This document shows, one piece after another, positions 12,606-24,352 of a DNA stretch of 64,000 nt. This stretch comes from Anomaloglossus baeobatrachus. Taxonomy: Eukaryota; Chordata; Amphibia; Anura; Aromobatidae. How positions within the stretch are numbered: the stretch's first letter is position 1; every line of letters starts with the position of its first letter. Below the pieces are notes generated by a model that was not told the DNA's origin, made no database searches, and saw nothing but the letters and a program-made list of their open reading frames with translations. A program made the position numbers and the translations under genes. The DNA is taken from assembly GCF_048569485.1 (NCBI RefSeq), contig NC_134354.1, positions 339,383,643-339,447,642 on the forward strand, read 5' to 3'.

Positions 12606-13832
12606 CCGTATTTTTTGGACCATAAGAAGCACTTTTTTTCCCCCAAAATGTTGGGGGAAAGTGGGGAGTGCGTCTTATGGTCTGAATGTGGCTGCGGGGA
12701 ATGAGGGTGCTGCGGTGGAGCAGGTCATCGGGGGCACGAGCAGGCTGTAGCAGCCTGCCGTGACCACGTGGGCCCGCTCATTACATATGCACGCCCATCC
12801 TCCCAGCGGTGAAGCCGGTGCTGACAGGTGGGCAGGGTGATGGGCGGGGGGTGCACACATAATTAACAGCCGGCCGCATGATCACCCCTGGCAACTGCAG
12901 CCTGGAGTGATCATGTGCGGCTGTATTCACTGCCCCTGTGCATCATTATCAGCGCGGGGTGCAGTGAATCAGTGTACTCACCCGTCATCGTGTGTGGAGC
13001 CGTCCCCCTGCAGCATCGCGATGTCTTCCTGTCTGTGCCGGTCAGCTGATCTGTGTAAAGAGCGGTGAGCACAGCGATGACGTCATCGCTGTGCGCACCG
13101 CTAGTGTCCACACAGATCAGCTGACCGGCACAGACAGAAGACATCGTGATGCTGCAGACAATGGTGATGGCTCCACACATGGTGACGGCTCCACTCAGCG
13201 GCGTTGCAACTGAGACAGAGAGGAAGATGATCGGTGCTGCAGGGAGTGAGGAAAGGTCAGTATAAACATTTTTTTTTTTTCTGTAGGGGGTATATGAGCA
13301 GGATGGGGGTATATGAGCAGGATGCTGGTATATGAGCAGGATGGATGGGGGTATATGAGCAGGATGGATGTGGGTATATGAGCAGGATGGGGGTATATGA
13401 GCAGAATGGGGGTGTATGAGCAGGATGGATGGGGGTATATGAGTAGGATGGGGTATATGAGCAGGATGTATGGGGGTATATGAGCAGGATGGATGGGGTA
13501 TATGAGCAGGATGGATGGGGGTATATGAGCAGGATGGATGGGGGTATATGAGCAGGATGCTGGTATATGAGCAGGATGGATGGGGGTATATGAGCAGGAT
13601 GGGGGTATATGAGCAGGATGATATACAAGGCAGGAGGATCGTTACCAGAATGGGGTACCATAGTAGAGAATTTGGGGACATTACCCCCATAACAGTGTCA
13701 GCAGCAGATCCTCGCCCCATAACAGTGTGTCATGACCACATTTTTTAGTTAAAATTTTATTTTCCTATTTTCCTCCTCTAAAACCAGGGTGCGTCTTATG
13801 GTCAGGTGTGTCTTATAGTCCGAAAAATATGG
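12606..13832. mobile_element. TA-flanked MITE with 20- to 30-bp inverted ends
   Basis: TA flanks both ends (12604-12605 and 13833-13834). The left end CCGTATTTTTTGGACCATAA and the reverse complement of the right end, CCATATTTTTCGGACTATAA, match closely, followed by GACGCAC-like words on both sides. A TA target fits Tc1/mariner-type elements. The 1.2-kb interior is non-coding and includes an expanded minisatellite. Confidence 0.7.
13283..13620. repeat. Short-unit minisatellite inside the MITE
   Basis: About 16 copies of GGGTATATGAGCAGGATGG, with or without an extra GATG, run head to tail (unit 18-24 bp). Confidence 0.9.
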
Positions 13833-14177
13833 TACACGTATTTGGTATCGCCGCTTTCAGAAATGCCCGATCTATGAAAATATAAAATCGATTAATCTCA
13901 TTGATAACAATGAAAAAAATTCCAAACGCCAAAATTACATTTTTTGAATGTTACAAATTTTGTGCAAAATTCAAAAACAGCCGATCAAAAAGTATGTGCA
14001 TGGTAGTCTGACAAGAAGGGAAAAAGTTTGGATTGGAAGATGGTGAAGGAGTAGCTAGCCGACCGTACCAGCATCCTCTATGATTCTTCTGTGTCATACA
14101 ACTATTAGGTATCCAAGCTGAACACGTGGCATGAACTGTCCCTTTACGACTTGGAAGTGCTGGCGTGCCCTGCTGCT

Positions 14178-15270
14178 AGTGTGGCGCCCCTGACCTGGTC
14201 AGGCACCACTGAGTACTGCACCCATGTTGGGGGCAGTACAATACAGGTAATCCATACGGTTGACCGAGTTGTGGTTACACAGGTGCATAGTAATCAGGTC
14301 TCCCACATCTACCTTTGATAGGGACCCCTGGGGAATCCAGGAGGGGGCGTGGCCTCCATGTCCACTCAAGGGGTGTGGTAGAGACTCTGGTTGCTAAGTT
14401 GCGTAGGCGGGCACAGTGGGAAGGGAGTGGTGAGAAAGTCTGAAGTGGAGCTCAGGGAGAGCAGACGTGCAGGACCCACTAGTCAGACAATGCACGTGCA
14501 GTGGCTACCGACGGGGGAGATTGGTCACCTGGTAGTGCCACCCGAAATCCACCCAAGGATAGAAAGAGCAAAGGGGTGGCTGAGTACGGGGACTGCCAGG
14601 GAGGTACCAGGCCCGTAAAGGTTACAGGTCCCAGTGCAGAGATTCATTCAGTTTTCCCTGCCAAACCTGCCGGAGGGGGCATTTCAGACCTCACCATAAC
14701 ACCAGAGTCCACAGCCACGTAGCAAAGAGAGGGCCCATAGCTCAGAGGAGGCAAGCAGCCAGAGTGACCTGGTCCAGGCTACAAGCAAATGGGCCGAAAT
14801 GAGGGGAGAATAGGCAGCAGTAACTTCCCTGGGCGACCCGAGCAGGATTACAAGTCGGGGGTCACCCCAAAAACGCCAGGGCTAGGAAGGCGAGTCGGTA
14901 GTCACCCTTAAAAGTCAGCCTGATAGAGTGTCTGGTTTCCTCTGGTTCATCCCAGCTACGCCCGGGTACTCACCCTGCCATTAATTGTGAGTAAAACCCT
15001 GAAAGACTGTCTGGACTGTGCCTGAGTCATTCTGCTACTTGTGGTTCCACACACACTCCAACCGGACCCTGGGGCCTGCCTCACTCTCGGGAGGCCACGG
15101 CACCCAGCTGCACACAACACCAGCCCCAGGCGTCCCCTAACCTGCAGTGGCGGTCTCCTGACCGCAATACCGAGTGGCGTCACGAAAATCCAAAGAAGAT
15201 TACCTACCTGTGACCAGACCATCCCACATGGAGTCCCTGAAGGTAACAGTGGGTTTTTAGTGCCACCAGG
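14178..15270. mobile_element. LTR-like fossil (possible solo LTR)
   Basis: The stretch starts with TGTGGCGCCCCTGACC and resembles long terminal repeats I recall from anuran Ty3-type or retrovirus-like elements. It is GC-rich, with GGGGGCGTGGCC and AGTAAAACCCTGAAAGACTG words and a GTGGCGTCACGAA segment near its right end. No protein domain is visible and the right boundary is approximate. It is broken, and probably old. Confidence 0.4.
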
Positions 15271-15489
15271 GGTATAGTAACTGATAGGCGCATCTGTGTG
15301 TCAATTGAAAATGCTAAAAGGCTGACTTATCAAAATAAACAAGGCCTGGATTGGCCCAGCAGAACCTAAAGCCAATTCAAATGTTCTATTTTTTTCTGGT
15401 GTATTCCCATGCACCATTTCCAACACAAAAAAGGGTATATGATTCATGGTTTCTTTTTTTTCTGGTTCTCCTCCTCCACCACCACATCA

Positions 15490-15895
15490 ACAGGGTCATC
15501 ATGCGGCCCTTGCTCAAAATGTTAAGAGGGTCATGAGATGACTATTGCTCCAATTTTTTAGATGGTCATCAGGCAACCCTCGCTCCACATTTTAAGAAGC
15601 TAAACAGACAACCCTCGCTCCAAAATTTTAGATGGTCATTAGGCGGCCCTTGCTCAAAATTGTTAGAGGCTCATCAGGTGAACCTCGCTCCAAATTTTAA
15701 GAGGGTAAACAGATGCCCTCACTCAAAATTTTTAGAGGGTCATCAGGTGATCCTTGGTTCAAATTTTTAAAGGGTAAATAGGTAGCCCTCTCTCATAATT
15801 TTTAGAGAGTCAAGCAACCCATCAGGGTGTGTACGATGCCCTCCTCATAATTTTTTCAAGATGTATATGAGGCCTACCACTACAATTCTCTTACA
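15490..15895. repeat. Degenerate tandem repeat of about 40 bp
   Basis: Words such as GAGGGTCATCAGGTGA, CCCTCGCTCCAAATTTTA and GGGTAAACAGATGCCCT alternate about ten times with many substitutions. Similar word use continues to the right of the mariner insertion (about 17190-17560), so one older repeat was split. Confidence 0.6.
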
Positions 15896-15901
15896 TTAAT
15901 A

Positions 15902-17179
15902 CGAGGGGTCTTTGGCTTTGTGATCTTTTTTGTTTCTATGGTAATAAATGTTGCATCACATGAAAGCCTTATGTGTCTAATATATGTTTTCAAAATTTTG
16001 TGTTTGTTGCTTATGGCAACAGTGTTCTACGCACGTGGAAAACAAAATGGCGGAGTCTAATGCAATATTCACAGCAACTGAGAGCAGTGGAGTGATACAA
16101 TTCTTGTTTCAACTAAGGAAAGTACGCAAAGGATATTCATGGTGATATGTCACAGACATTGGGGGATCAATGCACTTCATATTCGACAGTTAAGAACTGG
16201 GTTCCCAAATTTAAAAAGGGCCACTTCAGCACCAATGATGAGGAACGTCCTGGACAACTGAGAGTGGTTGTTGTTCTGGAAATCGTCGATGCTGTGCACA
16301 ACCTCATACTGGAGAATCGACAAATTTCAGCTAAAGCAATAGCAGACATCATGGGTATTTCCCGTGAATGTGTTTGTGTCATTATAGATAAACATTTGGA
16401 CATGAGGAAGCTATCTGCAAAGTGGGTCCCCAAATGTTTGATAACAGATCAGAGAAGCATGCGAATGAAAACTTCCCGGTCCATTTGTCAGTGTTTCCGG
16501 ACTGATAAGAACTTCCTGGATCAACTGGTCACTATGGATAAGACCTGGATTTATTTGTATGACTCTGAAAATAAAGAAGCAGTCAAAAGAGTGAAGGCAC
16601 AGTGGTTCTCCTCGTCTAAAGAAGTTCAGGGTGCAAAAATCGGCCACTAAGGTGATGGCATCTGTGTTCTGGGATAAGGAGGGCGTGCTGCTATTTGACT
16701 ACTTTCAAAAGGGTTCCACCATCAATTGAAGGTATTATAGTGAACTTTTTGACTAATTGAAGGCATCTCTGAAGGCTAAGAGGCGCCGCAAGTTGTTCAA
16801 AGGAATTTTGTTCCTGAAAGACAATGCCTCCACTCCCACTGCACAAGCGACCATGGCAAAACTGGAAGAGCTGGGCTTCCAGCTGGTTGCCCACCCACCT
16901 TATTCACTAGATCTAGCTCCCTCTGACTATCATGTCTCCAAACCTGAAAAAACACCTCAAGGGTACCAAATATCACACCATTTCTGATGCCATGTCTGCT
17001 ACAGATGCCTGGTTTGATGCTCAACCAAAATCCTTCTTTTTGCTAGGCTTACAGAACTTGGATTACTGATGTAAGAAGTGTGTTGACATCAGTGGAGAGT
17101 ACGTTGAATAAATGTAAAGTTTCATCATCCTATCTCGTTTCTTTCTGGGTAAAGTCAAAGACTTATCAGCAGCCCCTTG
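15902..17179 (+). mobile_element. Mariner-family DNA transposon, decayed
   Basis: TA flanks both ends (15900-15901 and 17180-17181). The left end ACGAGGGGTCTTTGGCTTT and the reverse complement of the right end, CAAGGGGCTGCTGATAAG, are mariner-like inverted repeats. The length of about 1.28 kb is normal for the family. The interior carries a recognisable but broken transposase on the plus strand. It interrupts the degenerate 40-bp repeat. Confidence 0.85.
16047..17070 (+). pseudogene. Mariner transposase remnant
   Basis: The protein would cut and paste the mariner element through a DD34D-type catalytic core. The start reads MAESNAIFTATESSG. The frame shifts before 16147, from where 167 codons are open with a helix-turn-helix-like segment (QISAKAIADIMGISREC), then the first catalytic block TMDKTWIYLYDSENK, corresponding to the family's DETW.HHYDPE. 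After an in-frame stop at about 16648 the remaining pieces are in other frames: VLFLKDNAS-type and then HPPYSLDLAPSDYHVSKPE, matching the YSPDLAPSDYHLF signature. Several frameshifts and stops make it non-functional. Identification as mariner is secure; the subfamily is not. Confidence 0.85.
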
Positions 17180-17181
17180 TA

Positions 17182-18091
17182 GATGTATACCCCTCAGGGC
17201 TAAATGTTTTTCAGCCTTTGCACTTATTGCATAAGCTTGATCAACCTAGGAGTCCCACTCCTTAAAAATGGTAAAAAAATGTTTTCTGAGCCCTTACTCT
17301 ACATGTCTGCTAGGATGTATTGCAGTGCCTCTCTCTAATTTTTGGTAGCCCTTGCACTTAGTGCATAGCCTTTATGAGTCTGGCAGTCCCACTACCTATC
17401 AATTTTAACCAAATGTGTATGAGGTCCTCCTTTATGTTTAATACATGGTGTATAGTAGTCCTCCTTCGTTCTAATTTTTGGCAGTTCTTGCATTGTCTGA
17501 ATAGGCATTGTGAGTTTCAGAGTCCCTTCTTCATATATTAAACAAGATGTGTTTGACCATGTCCCACACCACATGCCTAGATAAGGAAGTAAAATGTGAA
17601 AATTACATTTAATGGTGACTACTGGTGGGTGTAGTTTTATTCCCCCTTTACTATGTCATCTACTGAAGTCAACAGTGACTGGGAAATACAGTGACCTGAC
17701 TATAAAGGGGTGGAGGAGGCTTTTTTTTCCCATGCTGTTCCGATTCCATAAGTGCACTGTTTCCATCCACCTCAGCGATTTTCCTGCCTCCCCGACCCTC
17801 ACAATTAAAATTTATAATATTTTCTGACTGGAATTCAAATATTTTTTTTTTGGAATCCATAGAAAATGTTTTCCTTTATTCATAAATCTCCAACATAGAT
17901 TTAAAGAGGACCTGGCTCAAAAGTGGCCAAGTTATGCGCTTACCTTGTTCCTGCTGCTCCTGAGTTATCAGAGAAGGGGGAGCGGAAGGGGGGGGGGTAA
18001 TCCACCATACAGTCCTACACATACATTTCTTTTGATTTAGTGTGTCTTACATGAACATTTTTTATGGTATTTTGTCGATAGATTTGCTCAC
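17182..18091. other. Unassigned sequence, no gene seen
   Basis: The left part continues the pre-insertion repeat (TTGCACTTAGTGCATAG-type words). From about 17600 to 18090 I see only AT-rich sequence and short homopolymers, with nothing coding. Confidence 0.45.
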
Positions 18092-19127
18092 TGTCACGGG
18101 TGACAGACAGTCATGTGGGTTCTGGCAATAGAAGGTCACAGCGTTTGGCTATACAAAATGCTCCCTGACTTTCTGTTGTACTAGGTATTCTTTGTACTAG
18201 GTAGCTTTCCTGCAGGGTTTGCATCTATTCCCCTTTAAGACCCAGAGGAGCCCTCCTTCCATCCAGCTGCTGATTATCAGTATTCCTCGTGTTTAAAAGG
18301 AACCTGTCACCACTTTTTCAGCCTATAAGCTGCGGCCACCACCACTGGGCTCTTATATACAGCATTCTAACATGCTGTATATAAGAGCCCAGGCCGGGGG
18401 TATAACATAAAAACACTTTATAATACTTACCTAACGGTCGCGCTGTGAGCCTTATGGGCATCCCCATTGTCCGGTGCTAGCGCCGCCTCTTTTGGCCATC
18501 TTTGTTTTCCTTCTTCTCTAGCCGCGGTGCATGATGGGTCCAATGTCATCCACACTCGCCGGTATTCAGGTCCTGAGCAGTGAGTGTGTATGACGTAGCC
18601 ACGTCATGCACCCAGGCTTCAGAAAGAGGACAAAGATGGCCGAAACAGGAGGCGCATGTTAGAATGCTGTATATAAGAGCCCGCTGATGGTGGCCGCGGC
18701 TTATAGGCCAAAAAAGTGGTGACAGGTTCCCTTTAAATACTCCCATCTTCCCTGGACTTGTGCTGGTGATATTACTCAGTTCATTCAAGCTTTGGTTGCA
18801 AGCAGGTGGCTTACTCTCATCTGTGGTATTGTTGCTGAAATTTTGTTAAACTTCTACCTGAGTCATCTATGGATAAGTAGTTCATGAATTTTCCCCCGTG
18901 TGTCTTCTCTAGGGTTTAGTGGGGTTGATGAAGAGCTCATCCCATTCGTTCCCTATTTAGGGTACAGCACTAGGGATATATAGGGTCAGGTATCCAGCTC
19001 GCCGCATAGGGGCTGAACCTATCCAGGGACCAGCAGTAGGTTCATTTAGGGGTCACCCTCTCCCCCTTCGCTAAACACAGGGTTTCTCTTCCCTTTCATG
19101 TGGTACGTCCCCGTACCTAGCGTGACA
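18092..19127. mobile_element. LTR-like fossil, probably a solo LTR
   Basis: The block begins TGTCACGGGTGACAG and ends CTAGCGTGACA, so TG...CA ends and an inverted TGTCAC/GTGACA pair are present. The interior words (GGTTCTGGCAATAGAAGGTC, GGGTTTAGTGGGGTTGA, CATAGGGGCTG) are what I recall from anuran Ty3-type LTRs. No internal retroelement region is attached. A T2-like MITE is inserted inside it. The target duplication is not clear. It is old and non-coding. Confidence 0.5.
18297..18732. mobile_element. Kolobok/T2-like MITE
   Basis: TTAA flanks both ends (18293-18296 and 18733-18736). The left end AAGGAACCTGTCACCACTTT and the right end read inward, AAGGGAACCTGTCACCACTT, are inverted repeats extending about 45 bp, through TATAAGC.GCGGCCACC. 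TTAAAGGRR is the T2/Kolobok signature. An internal hairpin GGGCTCTTATATACAGCATT lies at 18347-18391. It is 436 bp and non-coding. Confidence 0.85.
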
Positions 19128-19491
19128 TTTACAGGATTTTCTGAGGGCATGTCTTCATGCTACTCTGCATAATAACCCCCTTGAAATTATGCCCCCATGT
19201 AAAGACCTTGAAAATTAGCATACAAAGTTCATCAAATAAAAAGGTGCATATCTCTATAGCTGTATGGTGAATATTTAAAACCAAACAAATAAAAATCTAA
19301 ATACTAATTGAAGCATTTGGAACATTACCCACTTGGCAGGTCCTCTTTATAACACACTTCATAACTCACTGACCATAGACAGATATTACTTTGGAGTTAA
19401 CGGTTGTGTGTTGTACTCAATAACATAGTAAGTTATTAGGTGTCTAGTCTTAAAGTGGAAGTTACATATAGTCAACATTTTAAGAGTAAAG
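19128..19491. other. Unassigned AT-rich sequence
   Basis: No gene or repeat family is recognised between the LTR-like block and the Harbinger left end. Confidence 0.5.
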
Positions 19492-19729
19492 GTCCAGTCA
19501 CACATAACGAGATCGTGAACGAGATCGCTACTACGTCACACTTTCTGGATCGTTTATGAGTCGTTGTTGAAATCGCATGTTGGGTGTCACACGTAACGAC
19601 TTTAGGAATGAGCATGCGTCCCGTATAACGATCTTTCAAATCGCTGGGACCCTGTCACACAGCAACTATGTTAACGATTCCAATCCCATTAGGGGCGTAG
19701 TAAAATGCAGTGAGTCACGTAGGCGTGCA

Positions 19730-20120
19730 TTTGCGTCGCCTTTTCCATACCCCCCTCCGCTTTCATTGGCGGCCAATACTGCGTTCTGATTGGGCGGCCG
19801 GGCGGGCGTCGCCTTTTCCACACCCTCCGCTCTGATTGGTGTCCAATACTGCGTTCTGATTGGGCATGCCGGGGGCGTATCTAGCGGTTAAATTTTGGAT
19901 CGTGTCACCCTTTGTCACTTCTTTTGCGCTTTGCTTTGAGATAGAACCTGCGTCTCCACCCTGATTCCTTCGTCCATTGTACCCGGTCGCTTTGTTGGTG
20001 TGTTTTTCGGATCGAAGCCGCAGCTGCACCTGGAGTATCCTTGCAGTGCTCTCGAGTGTCGGTGAGATCGTATTTGCGATTCCGCTTGGATTCTACATTG
20101 ATATACACTTCTTTGAAAAG
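19730..20120 (+). promoter_or_regulatory. Left-arm promoter and 5' untranslated exon of the MADF gene
   Basis: Two tandem units of about 72 bp each carry GCCAATACTGCGTTCTGATT, that is CCAAT and ATTGG boxes, with GC-rich words (GGGCGGCCGGGCGGGCG). An exon then ends at GAAAAG before the donor GTAGGT at 20121. The matching acceptor TTTATTTCAG stands directly before the ATG at 20495. The transcription start itself is not visible. Confidence 0.55.
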
Positions 20121-20348
20121 GTAGGTCTTTTTTTTTGGGGGGGGGGCTTATTTTTGATTAATGTTCTTGCTGTTAGATATATGTTAATATTTATTATGTG
20201 AGTTGATTGCTGTTAGATATATGTTAATATTTATTATGTGAGTTAAACAAGTTGCTGGCTTTTATCTGTGTGTATAATGCCTTTTAAAGAGGGGTCTCTC
20301 CATAGTGCTGTTTGTAATGTGTCCTATCCTAGCATCGCTGGCTCTTTT

Positions 20349-20425
20349 GTCTCTCAGCTACAGCCGCCATTTTGTGTTTCTGCCACACATAGGGGCGGCC
20401 ATTTTAGTCTCTGCCACACCATAAC
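20349..20425 (+). promoter_or_regulatory. YY1-like motifs in the left-arm intron
   Basis: ACAGCCGCCATTTTGTG followed by GGGGCGGCCATTTTAG gives two motifs of the CCGCCATTTT type. They are the mirrored counterpart of the array in the right arm (33085-33430). Confidence 0.5.
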
Positions 20426-21399
20426 CCAAAATTGTGATCGGTTTATTGCAACTTCTTTTATGTTTACATATAAATATTTCATTCTTTATTTCAGATGGCT
20501 TATTATAACAAAGAAGACTTTGTGCGTGAGCTTCTGGATTTGTATAAATCACTGCCCTGCTTGTGGAGAATCAAATCCGCAGAATATTCTGACAGAATAA
20601 AAAAACAAGTCGCCTATGCCCAACTGGTGGAGCTTTTTAAAAAACACAGTGGAGGCGAGGCGGTGGATGCCAAACTTGTAAAAAAGAAAATACAAGGCTT
20701 GAGGACTGTATACAAGAAAGAAGCTAATAAGGTGGACAAATCCAAAAAGTCAGGGGCCGGCACCGACCAGGTGTATGTTTCACCTTTGTGGTATTTTAAC
20801 CCCTTCAGCCCCAAGCCTATTTTGACCCTAAAGACCAGGCCATTTTTTGCAATTCTGACCAGTGTCACTTTATGAGGTTATAACTCTGGAACGCTTCAGC
20901 GGATCCCGGTGATTCTGAGACTGTTTTTTCGTGACATATTGGGCTTCATGTTAGTGGTAAATTTAGGCCGATATTTTTTGCATTTCTTTGTGAAAAAAAC
21001 GGAAATTTCGCGAAAATTTAGAAAATTTTGTAATTTTCAAACTTTGAATTTTTATGCTCTAAAACCAACGAGACATATGACACAAAATAATTAATAAATA
21101 ACATTTCCCACATGTCTATTTTACATCAGAACAATTTTGGGAAAAAAAAAAAAAAATTTAAGGAAGTTATAGGGGTTCAAAGTTTATGAGCAATTTCTCA
21201 TTTTTACAACAAAATTTACAAAGCCACTTTTTTTAGGGACCACATCACATTTGAAGCGATTTTGAAAGGTCTACATGACACAGAACACCCAAAAGTGACA
21301 CCATTCCAAAAACGGCACCCCTCAGACTACTCAAAACCACATTCAAGAAGGTTATTAACCCTTCAGGTGCTTCACAGTAACTAAAGCAATGTGGAAGGA

Positions 21400-22510
21400 A
21401 AAAATGAACATTTTACTTTTTGCAACAAAAATGTTAATTTAGCCTCAAATATTGCATATTCACAAGGGTAGCAGGATTAAATGAACCCCCAAAATTTGTT
21501 GGGCAATTTCTACTGAACACGCAGATACCTCATATGTGGCGAAAAACCACTGTTTGGGCGCACGGCAGGACTCGGAAGGGAAGGAGCGCCATTTGACTTT
21601 TTTGAACAGAAAATTAGCTGGAATCTTTATGCTCACCATGTTGCGTTTGGAGAGCCCCTGAGGTGCCGAAACAGTGGAGCTCCCCCACATGTGACCCCAT
21701 TTTGGAAACTAGACCCCTCATGGAATTTATCTAGATGTTTATTGAGCACTTTGAGCCTCTGGGGGCTTCACAAAAGTTAATAGAGTTGAGCTGTGAAAAT
21801 AAAAAATTTTTTTTTTACCACAAAATTGTTACTTCAACCAGGTAGCTTTTTTTTTCACAAGGGTATCAGGAAAAATTGCACCATAAAATGTATTGTACAA
21901 TTTCTCCTGAGTACACAGACACCTCATATGTGGTAGAAATAAAATGTTTGGGCGCACAGCAGGGCTCGGAAGGCAAGGAGCGTCATTTGACGTTTCAAAC
22001 GCAAAATTGTCTGGGATAATTAGCGTATTCCATGTTGCGTTTGGAGACCCCCTGAGGTGCCGAAACAGTGGAGCTCCCCCACATGTGACCCCATTTTGGA
22101 AACTAGACCCCTCATGGAATTTATCTAGATGTTTATTAAGCACTTTGAGCCTCTGGGGGCTTCACAAAAGTTAATAGAGTTGAGCCGTGAAAATAAAAAA
22201 AACCTTTTTTACCACAAAATTGTTATTTCAACCAGGTAGCTTTTTTTTTCACAAGGGTATCAGGAAAAATTGCAGCATAAAATGTATTGTGCAATTTCTC
22301 CTGAGTACGCAGATACCTCATATGTGGTGGAACTCAAATGTTTGGGCGCACAGCAGGGCTCGGAAGGCAAGGAGCGTCATTTGACGTTTCAAACGCAAAA
22401 TTGTCTGGGACAATTAGCGTATTCCATGCTGTTTGGAGACCCCCTGAGGTGCCGAAACAGTGGAGCTCCCTCACATGTGACCCCATTTTGGAAACTAGAC
22501 CCCCATGGCA
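21400..22510. repeat. Three tandem modules of about 385 bp
   Basis: The units repeat CTCATATGTGG, TGTTTGGGCGCAC, CAGGGCTCGGAAGGCAAGGA, GACCCCATTTTGGAAACTAG and TTTATCTAGATGTTTATT. They are close relatives of the units at 8140-10071, but nearer to each other than to those. Confidence 0.8.
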
Positions 22511-22849
22511 TAGAAAAAAAAAAACAGCGGAAGATGGGGGGGGGCGGCAGATGGGGCGGCAGCAGATGGGGGGGCAGCGGCATATAAAGGGAGCGTCTGT
22601 GATTGTGAGACGGCGGCTGGGATAGGGCGGGGGCGGATGGGAGAGGGCGCAGTGGATGCAGGAGCGGCAGAGGATGGGGGGAAGGGGCGGGTGGGGGGGA
22701 TGGGTGGGAAGGGGAGTGGGAGGTGAGATTGGGGATAGTTACCCTACAGGATGGATCTAGGCAGCTGGATCACAGGAGATGAAGGAGGCAGCAGATCGGG
22801 GAGGGTGAGAGGTGGGGGAGGGAGCGCAGCGCAGATCACGGAGGAGACA

Positions 22850-23320
22850 GGTGAGCAGAGCACAGATCACAGAGGAGACAGGTGAGCAGAGCACAGATCA
22901 CGGGGGTGAGAGGTGAGGGAGAGCGGACAGCAGATCACGGGGGTGACAGGTGAGGGAGCACAGATCACGGGGTGACAGGTGAGGGAGCACAGATCACGGG
23001 GGTGAGAGGTGAGAGAGCACAGATCACGGGGTGACAGGTGAGGGAGCACAGATCACGGGGTGACAGGGGAGGGAGCGCACATCACGGCGGTGACAGAGGA
23101 GGGAGCACAGATCACGGCGGTGACAGGGGAGGGAGCGCACATCACGGCGGTGACAGGGGAGGGAGCGCACATCACGGCGGTGACAGGGGAGGGAGCGCAC
23201 ATCACGGCGGTGACAGGGGAGGGAGCGCACATCACGGCGGTGACAGGGGAGGGAGCGCACATCACGGCGGTGACAGGGGAGGGAGCGCACATCACGGCGG
23301 TGACGGGAGGGGGCGGGTAG
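22850..23320. repeat. 30-bp G-rich minisatellite
   Basis: Units of GTGACAGGGGAGGGAGCGCA plus CATCACGGCG repeat about 14 times; the right half is almost perfect and the left half varied. Confidence 0.95.
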
Positions 23321-23334
23321 CTGACCACGGGGGT

Positions 23335-24345
23335 GAGAGGTGGGGGGAGCGTGCAGCACATCATGGAGGGGAGGGGGCGAGCAGCACATCACGGAGGGGA
23401 GGGGAGGGGGCGAGCAGCACATCACGGAGGGGAGGGGGCGAGCAGCACATCACGGAGGGGAGGGGGCGAGCAGCACATCACGGAGGGGAGGGGAGGGGAG
23501 GGAGCGAGCAGCACATCACGGAGGGGAGGGGAGGGGAGGGAGCGAGCAGCACATCACGGAGGGGAGGGGAGGGGGCGAGCAGCACATCACGGAGGGGAGG
23601 GGAGGGGGCGAGCAGCACATCACGGAGGGCAGGGGAGGGGAGGGAGCGAGCAGCACATCACGGAGGGGAGGGGAGGGGGCGAGCAGCACATCACGGAGGG
23701 GAGGGGAGGGAGCGAGCAGCACATCACGGAGGGGAGGGGGCGAGTAGCACATCACGGAGGGGAGGGGAGGGAGCGAGCAGCACATCACGGAGGGGAGGGA
23801 GCGAGCAGCACATCACGGAGGGGAGGGGAGGGGGCGAGCAGCACATCACGGAGGGGAGGGGAGGGGGCGAGCAGCACATCACGGAGGGGAGGGGAGGGGG
23901 CGAGCAGCACATCACGGAGGGGAGGGGGCGAGCAGCACATCACGGAGGGGAGGGGAGGGGGCGAGCAGCACATCACGGAGGGGAGGGAAGGGGAGGGAGC
24001 GAGCAGCACATCACGGAGGGGAGGGGAGGGAGCGAGCAGCACATCACGGAGGGGAGGGGAGAGGAGGGAGCGAGCAGCACATCACGGAGGGGAGGGAGCG
24101 AGCAGCATATCACGGAGGGGAGGGGAGGGGAGGGGGCGAGCAGCACATCACGGAGGGGAGGGGAGGGGAGGGGGCGAGCAGCACATCACGGAGGGGAGGG
24201 GGCGAGCAGCACATCACGGAGGGGAGGGGAGGGGGCGAGCAGCACATCACGAAGGGGAGGGGGCGAGCAGCACATCACGGAGGGGAGGGGAGGGGGCGAA
24301 GCAGCACATCACGGAGGGGAGGGGGCGAGCACCGATCACGAGGGA
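23335..24345. repeat. G-rich minisatellite with 28-, 33- and 38-bp units
   Basis: Units share GGGGGCGAGCAGCACATCAC and differ in the number of GGGGA pentamers before it, giving steps of 5 bp. There are about 30 copies. The plus strand is a continuous run of G-tracts. The long open frames across it (AAHHGGEGRG- and SSTSRRGGEG-type) are by-products of the repeat. Confidence 0.95.
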
Positions 24346-24352
24346 GAGGGGC

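Larger units (their letters stand above)
7395..14010. mobile_element. Older DNA element holding two later insertions
   Basis: Three blocks, 7395-7519, 12271-12603 and 13835-14010, appear to be one older repeat. They contain ACCTAGGACGTAACGGTACATC, GACAGCGCCATTTAA, a foldback around CAGCAGAAATG, TTCAAATCACCC, and GGTATCGCCGCTTTCAG. They are separated by two insertions with clean target duplications. I recall such words from abundant anuran DNA repeats but cannot assign the superfamily; both outer ends are uncertain. Confidence 0.4.

Noticed and set aside
12911-13720. 269-codon minus frame rich in tyrosine, proline and serine
   Set aside because: It runs through the GTATATGAGCAGGAT minisatellite inside a MITE.
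14391-15277. Several frames of 73 to 88 codons
   Set aside because: They lie in LTR-like DNA and match no domain.
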